Assembly: GCA_964490145.1 (NCBI GenBank)
Contig: CAZBBS010000012.1
Location: forward strand, 1 to 47,242
DNA: 47,242 bases
Source of the DNA: Eutrophocola sp964490145
GTDB taxonomy: Bacteria > Pseudomonadota > Gammaproteobacteria > Pseudomonadales > Pseudohongiellaceae
Direction: 5' to 3'
Made by a program: the position numbers and the translations under genes. Numbering within the stretch: the first letter of the stretch is position 1; each line of letters starts with the position of its first letter. The notes beneath the pieces are model-generated. The model was not told where the DNA came from and made no database searches. It was given only the letters and a program-made list of their open reading frames with translations. This document shows, in pieces, positions 25,606-32,225 of this stretch.

Positions 25606-27372
25606 ATGAATACCCATAACATGAAGACGTGTGTTGCGCTGGCTCTGTTATTTTCCGGTATTAATGTGCAGGCTGCGGAAATCGCCGATGCCATGCAGGC
25701 CGGAAACTTCGACCAGGTCCAGGCATTGCTGGCGGCTGGTGCCGATGCCAATGAACGCCAGGTGGATGGGGCAACTGCCCTGCACTGGGCAGCCCAGTGG
25801 AATGATACGGAATCAGCAAGGCTGTTGATCGAGGCCGGCGCTGACGTCAATGCCAGCAACCGCACCTATGCCACCCCCCTGGAACTGGCTGCCATCAATG
25901 GCAGTGCCGATATGTTGTCACTGTTGCTGGATGCGGGCGCCGATCCCAACGCCCCTGTGACGGCCACGGGCGACACCCCTTTAATGCTCGCTGCAAAAAC
26001 CGGCATAGCAGATGCCGTGGAAACACTACTGGACCATGGGGCAGCTATTGACGCCCGCGAGAACTGGTCATTGACCACCCCGCTCATGTGGGCCGTGGCA
26101 GAAGGCCACAATGCTGTGGTTTCCTTGCTTCTTTCACAGGGTGCAGACCTGGAAGCCCGCAGCCGCTTCGTACCACCGGATACCACCCGGGGCTTTGAAG
26201 GCACCGCTCCCCGGGAGCGGCAGGACAATGAAAAAGGCCCGGTTCAGCATGCCAGTGGCGAACTGACACCGCTGCACTTCGCAGTACGCAACGGCCACAT
26301 CAATACTGTCAGGCTGCTGCTGGATGCCGGTGCTGATATCAATGCCCTGGTGGCTGACGGCAAGGACGCGCTGGGGCTGGCCATTTTCAATGGTCACTAT
26401 GCCATTGCCGATCTACTGGTAGACCGGGGGGCCAACCTTAACCAGGCCGATGCCCGCGGTTTCACCCCGCTGTTCTGGGCCGTAGACAGACGCAATATGG
26501 AAACCGCACCCAACTTTCCCTGGGTAGTGACCGATGACCCCCTGCCCCTGGTGAGGAAAATGCTGGAAGCCGGCGCGGACCCCAACCAGATAGTCAATGA
26601 CACCCCCCGAGCCAGAATGCGTGGCGGCTCACCCCGCATCGTCTTTGCCACAGCCATCATGCGAGCGGCGTTTTCCGGTGATCTTGAGTTAACCCGATTG
26701 CTGCTGGATCACGGTGCCGATCCGAAGATCAAATCCAGCGATAATGAAACCACCCTTGGCGCCGCTTCAGGACTTGGTTTCATTCATGGCTATCATTCAC
26801 AGCACCCGTACCGTGAGCGCCTTGAACTCATCAGACTGCTGGTGGAAGAGCATGACATGGATGTGAACTGGCACGATGATTACGGCATCACCCCGCTGAT
26901 GGCTGCCGGCAATCTTGGGGATGTGGCCATTATTCAATACCTGATTGACCACAATGCCGACCTTGGCGATTACGACCTCGGTAAAAAGAACGATGGCGCC
27001 TTCGGTGCCAGCATTGAACCCCTCATGCCTATCGACTACGCCATTGGCGTCGGCACATTCAGGCCCAATAATGCCATTGTACTGAATGAGCCCGCCGTTG
27101 AACTCATGCAACAGGAAATGGCAAAAAGGGGCATTGCCCACACCACCAGTGAATGTACGCTGCGAGGCTTCACCTGCTCTTATGTAGACATGGACCCGCG
27201 AGCGGTGACACCCATGCGCATTGCCGAAGCCAGGGCGCTGCAAACCGGCCACCAGGTGGACAGCCTGACCTCCACGACCGGCTTGCAGGTGGAAGAAGAT
27301 GAATGTCTGGATGTGAATATCCAGTTCGGCCTGGACCGCCCGGAGTTTTGCCAGGAAGCGGAAGACAACTAG
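25606..27372 (+). CDS. exported ankyrin repeat protein
   Basis: 588-aa protein with a signal peptide (MKTCVALALLFSGINVQAA; start ATG 25606 or 25621). About five consecutive ankyrin repeats run from roughly residue 25 to 185 (LLAAGADAN, LLIEAGADVN, LLLDAGADPN, LLDHGAAID, LLSQGADLE). After an inserted loop more repeats follow to about residue 460. A C-terminal tail of about 90 residues contains four cysteines (ECTLRGFTC, DECLDV, EFCQ), probably disulfide-bonded. Exported ankyrin proteins are protein-binding scaffolds. Its place at the end of the DUF1592/DUF1552/cytochrome operon suggests that it holds these periplasmic proteins together or protects them from heme peroxide damage; both are inference. 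Confidence 0.9.
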   Translation: MNTHNMKTCVALALLFSGINVQAAEIADAMQAGNFDQVQALLAAGADANERQVDGATALHWAAQWNDTESARLLIEAGADVNASNRTYATPLELAAINGSADMLSLLLDAGADPNAPVTATGDTPLMLAAKTGIADAVETLLDHGAAIDARENWSLTTPLMWAVAEGHNAVVSLLLSQGADLEARSRFVPPDTTRGFEGTAPRERQDNEKGPVQHASGELTPLHFAVRNGHINTVRLLLDAGADINALVADGKDALGLAIFNGHYAIADLLVDRGANLNQADARGFTPLFWAVDRRNMETAPNFPWVVTDDPLPLVRKMLEAGADPNQIVNDTPRARMRGGSPRIVFATAIMRAAFSGDLELTRLLLDHGADPKIKSSDNETTLGAASGLGFIHGYHSQHPYRERLELIRLLVEEHDMDVNWHDDYGITPLMAAGNLGDVAIIQYLIDHNADLGDYDLGKKNDGAFGASIEPLMPIDYAIGVGTFRPNNAIVLNEPAVELMQQEMAKRGIAHTTSECTLRGFTCSYVDMDPRAVTPMRIAEARALQTGHQVDSLTSTTGLQVEEDECLDVNIQFGLDRPEFCQEAEDN

Positions 27373-27442
27373 TCTGCCGGATTGGCTGTTCACTATGCGC
27401 CCAGCTGACCAGGGCCTGCTTCACCTTTCGCCGCCACTTCAG

Positions 27443-27463
27443 CAGTTAAAACGCCCTTAACTG
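27443..27463. repeat. inverted repeat in the ankyrin-MarR intergenic gap
   Basis: Perfect 7-bp arms CAGTTAA and TTAACTG separated by 7 bp. It lies 70 bp after the ankyrin stop and about 80 bp upstream of the MarR promoter. It could be an operator or a weak hairpin; there is no T-run after it. Confidence 0.35.
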
Positions 27464-27519
27464 TGCCACTGCGCGGACATCTGCTTAATACAGTCGCACA
27501 CATTTTTTTGGCCTCTTTT

Positions 27520-27533
27520 GTTGACTCGTCAAC
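27520..27533. promoter_or_regulatory. palindromic operator overlapping the -35 box (candidate MarR site)
   Basis: GTTGAC-TC-GTCAAC is a palindrome with a 2-bp centre. Its left arm contains the promoter -35 hexamer, so a bound dimer would block RNA polymerase. It lies upstream of the MarR-type gene, consistent with autorepression of the operon. Confidence 0.6.
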
Positions 27534-27549
27534 TTTCTGGAAATATTAT
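27521..27549 (+). promoter_or_regulatory. sigma70-type promoter for the marR-ThDP-ligase operon
   Basis: TTGACT (27521-27526), a 17-bp spacer and TATTAT (27544-27549) form a near-consensus promoter. Transcription would begin near 27556, leaving a leader of about 100 bases before the preferred MarR start. Confidence 0.65.
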
Positions 27550-27656
27550 CCCCGCATCATCCTGTGTCTCGAGTCCCCATACCGCTGACCAGAGTGCCAG
27601 ACCTGGACAGTACCCGGAAGCCCATCGCTGTGAAGAACAGAACACACAATAACAAC

Positions 27657-28202
27657 ATGACTTACACAGACAGTCCTTCCGTGTCGGTACGTGATGGCCA
27701 CCAGGTTCTGAATTTTGAGCGCTATCCTGTACACCTCCTATCCATACTCAACACCCGGCTGACCACCCTGGCATCCCAGCAGTATCTGCAGCAGTTCGGC
27801 ATGGGCTCGACCGAAATGAAAGTGCTGGCGTCGCTGGGCTATTGCCCTGACCAGAAAGCCGTTGAACTGTGTGAACTCATCAGTATCGACAAGGCTGCTG
27901 CCAGTCGGGCGCTAACCAAACTCGGTGACGCCGGCATGGTCGAAGGCCGCACGCAAAGCCCTGCCGGCAAACAGAAGCGCTGGTCCCTGACCCCCAAAGG
28001 CTGGCAGCTGCACCAGACCTTCCTTGCCGCCGTCATGGACCGGGAAGAAAAACTGGCTAACGGGATATCCCCAATTGAATTGAAACGATTCACGGACACC
28101 ATGCACAAGTTGCTGGCCAATCTGGAAAAGATAAAAGCCGAGCCGGAAACCGGCAGAACACCAACCAAATCCATAAATACAGTAAGAGAGAGCATCAAAT
28201 GA
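27657..28202 (+). CDS. MarR family transcriptional regulator
   Basis: Winged-helix DNA-binding protein of about 181 aa. The region GMGSTEMKVLASLGYCP…VELCELISIDKAAASRALTKLGDAGMVEGR is the MarR helix-turn-helix with its recognition helix (SIDKAAASRALTKL), followed by the wing (SPAGKQKRWSLTPKG). Flanking helices would form the dimer interface and ligand pocket. The frame is open from a GTG at 27564, but that position is only a few bases after the likely transcription start. ATG 27657 (MTYTDSP) gives a normal-length protein. Its stop overlaps the ATG of the next gene (ATGA), so it heads the operon. MarR proteins in catabolic operons usually repress until an aromatic acid or acyl-CoA ligand binds. 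Confidence 0.88.
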   Translation: MTYTDSPSVSVRDGHQVLNFERYPVHLLSILNTRLTTLASQQYLQQFGMGSTEMKVLASLGYCPDQKAVELCELISIDKAAASRALTKLGDAGMVEGRTQSPAGKQKRWSLTPKGWQLHQTFLAAVMDREEKLANGISPIELKRFTDTMHKLLANLEKIKAEPETGRTPTKSINTVRESIK

Positions 28203-29917
28203 CAGACAAGCAGCCCACTCATTCCGTCGCCCTGAACTTTTTACAGGCCCTGCTGGACCGGGGTATCGACTGCGTCTTTGCCAATGCCGGCACTGACTTT
28301 GCCCCGATCATTGAAGGCCTCGTGGCTGCGCAGAAAGCCGGTATCAAGACCCCGGAGTTCATTACCGTGCCCCATGAGAATGTCGCCATTTCCATGGCCC
28401 ATGGCTATTTCCTGGCAACAGGCAAACCAGCAGCAGTCATGGTGCATGTGACCGTGGGTACCGCCAATGCCCTGTGTGGCCTGATGAATGCCTCCCGTGA
28501 TAATGCCCCCATCCTGCTGATGGCTGGCCGTACGCCAAGCACTGAAAAAGGCCACATCGGGTCCCGCAATGCCAGCATCCACTGGGGCCAGGATTCCTTC
28601 GATCAGGGCGGTTCTGTCCGTGAATGGGTCAAGTGGGATTACGAACTGCGTCCGGGCCAGCCCCCGGAGGATATCGTGGGCCGTGCTCTCGACATTGCCA
28701 TGACTGAGCCCCATGGGCCGGTGTATCTGTGCATGCCTCGTGAAGTGCTCGGTGACCTGACTGATCAGAACGCGGTGCCGCCCAGGGATCGCCCGCTAGG
28801 GGCCAGTATCTCTGCTCCCTCCACCAAGGCGATCAAGCAGACCGCTGCCTGGATTGCCGAGGCCGAGTTCCCGCTGATCATTACCTCCTGTACCGGGCGC
28901 GACCCGGCCAACGTGGCCAAGCTGTCCCGTATTGCCGAGACCTTCGGGGTAGGCGTGGCCGTGCCAGGAGAACCCGGTGCCCGGGAGCTGAATATCCCCT
29001 TCAAACACCCGATGTTCGTCGGCATTCATCCGGCCGAAGCCATTGCCCGGGCCGATGTCCTGATCTCCCTGGATACCGAAGTGCCCTGGTGGCCCAGTGC
29101 GGTAACACCACGAAGTGATGCCAAGATTGTCCACATCGGTCCTGATCCCTTCTTCAGCAACTACCCGGTCAGAGGCTTCCAGATGGACCTGGCCATCAGC
29201 GGTTCCAGTTCCATTGCCCTGTGCAAACTGGAAGACGCGCTGACTGAAGCCTGTGCTGATGCCGGTGACAAACAGCAGGCTCGCGTCGATACCTTTACCG
29301 CCATAGCGGCCGCTCGCGATGCGGATATGGCCAAGGCCATAGAAGCCGCTGCCGGTTCATCACCGGTGAATCCCCTGTGGGTGGCCAATGTCATCAACCG
29401 GGTCAAGGATAAAAACACCGTGGTGGTCAATGAGCTGGGAGTGCCGCTGCAGTTCCTGGACCTGGAAGAGCCGCGCAGCTACCTGTCCAGCTCCCTGGCC
29501 GGGGGCCTGGGCTTTGGACTGGGTGCGTCATTAGGAGCCAAGAAAGGTGCCCCGGAGAAAGATGTGATCCTGATTGTGGGCGATGGCTCCTACATGTTCG
29601 GCTGCCCGACGGCCGCCCACCATGCCGCCAAGATCAACAAGCTGCCAACCACCACTATTGTCATGAACAATGCCCGCTGGCATGCGGTACACCGCTCCAC
29701 CCTGGGCATGTACCCGGATGGACTGGCATCCCAGGAAGACATCATGCCGCTGGTATCCCTGGGCGAATCCCCGGAATACGACAAGCTGATGGAAGCCTGC
29801 GGCGGCCACGGTGAGAAAGTCGACCATGCGGACCAGCTGGAAGAAGCGCTCAAGCGCTGCCTGGATGCCAATAAACAGGGCAAGGCTGCATTGATCAACC
29901 TGATTGCCGGGTTCTGA
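28199..29917 (+). CDS. thiamine diphosphate-dependent 2-oxoacid decarboxylase-like enzyme
   Basis: 572-aa cytoplasmic enzyme of the acetolactate synthase/benzoylformate decarboxylase superfamily. The N-terminal PYR domain has the conserved glutamate in VPHENVA (Glu60), which activates the cofactor. The C-terminal PP domain has the ThDP/Mg motif GDGSYMFG…MNN (Asp462, Asn490-Asn491). His83 in VHVTVGTANAL falls where benzoylformate decarboxylase has its essential His70 (LHSAAGTGNAM); acetolactate synthases lack it. The second active-site histidine of that enzyme is not evident. The reaction is therefore probably decarboxylation (or carboligation) of a 2-oxoacid. The start overlaps the marR stop (ATGA). 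Downstream are an acyl-CoA ligase, a thioesterase and a molybdenum oxidoreductase, which fits a 2-oxoacid formed by oxidation of an acyl-CoA. Confidence 0.88.
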   Translation: MTDKQPTHSVALNFLQALLDRGIDCVFANAGTDFAPIIEGLVAAQKAGIKTPEFITVPHENVAISMAHGYFLATGKPAAVMVHVTVGTANALCGLMNASRDNAPILLMAGRTPSTEKGHIGSRNASIHWGQDSFDQGGSVREWVKWDYELRPGQPPEDIVGRALDIAMTEPHGPVYLCMPREVLGDLTDQNAVPPRDRPLGASISAPSTKAIKQTAAWIAEAEFPLIITSCTGRDPANVAKLSRIAETFGVGVAVPGEPGARELNIPFKHPMFVGIHPAEAIARADVLISLDTEVPWWPSAVTPRSDAKIVHIGPDPFFSNYPVRGFQMDLAISGSSSIALCKLEDALTEACADAGDKQQARVDTFTAIAAARDADMAKAIEAAAGSSPVNPLWVANVINRVKDKNTVVVNELGVPLQFLDLEEPRSYLSSSLAGGLGFGLGASLGAKKGAPEKDVILIVGDGSYMFGCPTAAHHAAKINKLPTTTIVMNNARWHAVHRSTLGMYPDGLASQEDIMPLVSLGESPEYDKLMEACGGHGEKVDHADQLEEALKRCLDANKQGKAALINLIAGF

Positions 29918-30006
29918 CAGGAGCCCGGACTGGTCCTTGCGGTTCGCTTGATAACAAGCAGGTTTTCCATAGGCTATAACATCAATAACAACAAGACCTG
30001 AACACC

Positions 30007-31575
30007 ATGTCCCATCCTTCACAACAGCTGCTGACCACCGGCACCCTTATTGAACGGGCCGGTAAAATTTATGGCAAACGCACCGCCATTCTGGATGACG
30101 AGGCCACCCTGACCTATGGCCAGTACGTGGACCGGATTGCCAGGGCAGCTGCCGTGCTGGAAAAGATGGGTGTAAAACCTGGGCAGCGTTTTGGCATCAT
30201 CAGCCGCAACTCCTTTCGTCATGCCGAGCTGATCAATGCCGGCTACTGGCTGGGGGCCGTGCCGGTGCCGGTGAACTTCCGCCTGGCAGTGCCTGAAATT
30301 CAGTACATTCTTGAGGATGCCGACTGCCAGGTGTTGGCGGTGGAAGACAAGTTTATCCATTTATTGGAGGAAGACGCGCTTTCACGCTGGCAGGACAAGG
30401 TGCTGCATATATCCCCGACACCGGTCACCGATGACTCCCTGCCCTGGCCCCAGTACGAGATCGAGCTGCTCAGTGCGGAACCTAAAGCCGTTTACCAGGC
30501 CGCGCAGGATGATGACGCCATCCTGCTATATACCGGCGGCACTACCGGCCGCAGCAAGGGCGTGCGCCTGAGCCATTCAAACGTGATCAGCAACTGCATC
30601 CAGATGGCACTGACGACCCGCGCCCATGAAGCCGACGTCTACCTGCACATGGCGCCCATGTTCCATTCCGCCGATTTGCTGGGCAATGTTTTCACCCTGA
30701 TGGGTGGCGCCCATGTCTACCTGCAGGAATTCAGCACCACCAATTTTCTGCGTCACCTGCAGGACTTCAAGGTGACCTTCAGCATGATGCCGCCCACCAT
30801 CATCATCCTGCTGCTACAGGAGCCGACTCTGGACGACTATGACCTGAGCCACCTGCGGCAGATCTTTTACGGTTCAGCCCCGCTGGATGCCGAATGGATC
30901 AAGCGCCTGATGGCCAGATTCCCCGATGTGGATCTGCAGCAGAGCTACGGCCTGACCGAAACCGCACCCATCCTGACCACCCTGTCACCGACCCAGAACC
31001 GGGAAGCCATGGCCTCCGGTAATGAGAAACTGTTACGCTCTGTTGGCATCCCTGTACCCCACGTGGAAATCCGCATTGTCGATGAACATGACAACGAGGT
31101 TCCCGTTGGTGAAACCGGCGAAGTGGTCGTACGCGGTCCCAACGTGACCAAGGGTTACCTGGGGATGGATGAGCTGAATGCGCAAGTGTTCAGAGGCGGT
31201 TGGTTCCACACCGGCGACGTCGGCTGTCTTGATGAAGACAACAAGCTCTACCTGATGGATCGCAAGAAGGACATGATCATCACCGGCAGCGAGAATGTGT
31301 ACTCGCTGGAAGTGGAAGTGGCCATCTACAAGCATCCGGATGTAAGCGAAGTGGCCGTAGTCGGGGTACCCGATAAAAAATGGGGTGAAGCGGTGTTTGC
31401 CGCCATCGTACCCAGGGCCGGCGCCACCCTGACCGAAGCGCAGATTATCGAACATTGCCGCCAGCACATCGGTGGCTACAAGATTCCGCGCCGCATGGCG
31501 TTCATGGACACTCTGCCGAAAACGGCCATGGGCAAGATCCAGAAAACCGAACTTCGACGGATGTATAGCGAATAA
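30007..31575 (+). CDS. acyl-CoA ligase (AMP-forming)
   Basis: 522-aa member of the adenylate-forming superfamily, activating a carboxylic acid with ATP and CoA. The P-loop-like motif YTGGTTGRSKGV is at about residues 175-186, QSYGLTET is the A5 motif, WFHTGDVG the A7 motif and DRKKDMIITGSENVYSLEVE the hinge and A8 region. The catalytic C-terminal lysine is Lys510 (KTAMGKIQK). Features fit medium- or long-chain fatty acid or arylalkanoate ligases; the substrate is not readable. It lies 89 bp after the ThDP enzyme gene on the same strand and supplies the CoA thioester expected by the downstream molybdenum enzyme. Confidence 0.92.
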   Translation: MSHPSQQLLTTGTLIERAGKIYGKRTAILDDEATLTYGQYVDRIARAAAVLEKMGVKPGQRFGIISRNSFRHAELINAGYWLGAVPVPVNFRLAVPEIQYILEDADCQVLAVEDKFIHLLEEDALSRWQDKVLHISPTPVTDDSLPWPQYEIELLSAEPKAVYQAAQDDDAILLYTGGTTGRSKGVRLSHSNVISNCIQMALTTRAHEADVYLHMAPMFHSADLLGNVFTLMGGAHVYLQEFSTTNFLRHLQDFKVTFSMMPPTIIILLLQEPTLDDYDLSHLRQIFYGSAPLDAEWIKRLMARFPDVDLQQSYGLTETAPILTTLSPTQNREAMASGNEKLLRSVGIPVPHVEIRIVDEHDNEVPVGETGEVVVRGPNVTKGYLGMDELNAQVFRGGWFHTGDVGCLDEDNKLYLMDRKKDMIITGSENVYSLEVEVAIYKHPDVSEVAVVGVPDKKWGEAVFAAIVPRAGATLTEAQIIEHCRQHIGGYKIPRRMAFMDTLPKTAMGKIQKTELRRMYSE

Positions 31576-31616
31576 ACAAGAGCGTAAATTAGCAAAAGCT
31601 TAAATTCGCTGCTTAG

Positions 31617-31729
31617 GCAGGCCAGACCCTTTTGGCCGGTGCGGAGACGTCCTCGCCATGGATGGCGAGGCCGAGCGTACAGGGATGTACGTATGCGTTC
31701 TCCGAACCGGCCAAAAGGGTCTGGCTTGC
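31617..31729. repeat. 113-bp cloverleaf-like palindromic element
   Basis: Outer arms of 24 bp (31617-31640 and 31706-31729) are complementary with a single mismatch. Inside are two further perfect hairpins: CCTCGCC/GGCGAGG (31651-31670) and CGTAC/GTACG (31676-31691). If transcribed it would fold into a three-way junction. It lies between the acyl-CoA ligase and thioesterase genes, inside the presumed operon. It looks like a dispersed intergenic repeat of the type seen in many Gammaproteobacteria, and it may also process or attenuate the transcript. Confidence 0.85.
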
Positions 31730-31789
31730 CGGACTAGAGAAACACAGTGGTTTTACTTGTAAGAGACAAAATTTTTTGGAGACAGTTAA

Positions 31790-32206
31790 ATGAAAGACAA
31801 CCGCGAAGTCGGTATGCAGATTACCCGTACCATCATTGTTGACGAAGAGCGGGCCACCCGTCACCTGGGCGACAACCTGGGTATCTATGCGTCTCCCAAA
31901 ATGATTGCCGACATGGAGCGCCTGTGCCACGACCTGCTGGAGGAATGCCTGGACGAAGGCGAAAGTTCCGTGGGCACCCATGTGGACTTCAAGCACACCG
32001 CACCGACTCCCGAGGGAGAGCAGGTAGAGCTGGTGGCCACCCTTACAGCCATTGATCGCCGCAGCTACAGTTTTGACGTGGTAGCTACAGATCCTGCCGG
32101 CGAACAGGCGGGTGTCTGCAAACACAGCCGTTTTGTGGTGAACCTGGATATGACCCGCAATCGCCTCCAGGATAAGAAAGCCCAACTGGCCGACCTGAAC
32201 AAATAA
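31790..32206 (+). CDS. FlK-like hot-dog thioesterase
   Basis: 138-aa single-domain hot-dog protein similar to the fluoroacetyl-CoA thioesterase (FlK) group. The shared stretch is ESSVGTHVDFKHTAPTPEGEQVEL, with a later DRRSYSFDVVA strand and a SRFVV ending. Members hydrolyse small or activated acyl-CoA thioesters. The start ATG at 31790 has GGAG upstream. In this operon it could release CoA from the oxidised acyl-CoA, or clear dead-end thioesters. The molybdopterin enzyme gene follows after 19 bp. Confidence 0.8.
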   Translation: MKDNREVGMQITRTIIVDEERATRHLGDNLGIYASPKMIADMERLCHDLLEECLDEGESSVGTHVDFKHTAPTPEGEQVELVATLTAIDRRSYSFDVVATDPAGEQAGVCKHSRFVVNLDMTRNRLQDKKAQLADLNK

Positions 32207-32225
32207 AACGGAACCTGACCGGATC

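Noticed and set aside
31617..31729. Possible tRNA, because of the cloverleaf shape
   Set aside because: Arm lengths and loops do not match a tRNA and there is no T-loop or anticodon arm sequence; an intergenic repeat is the better explanation.
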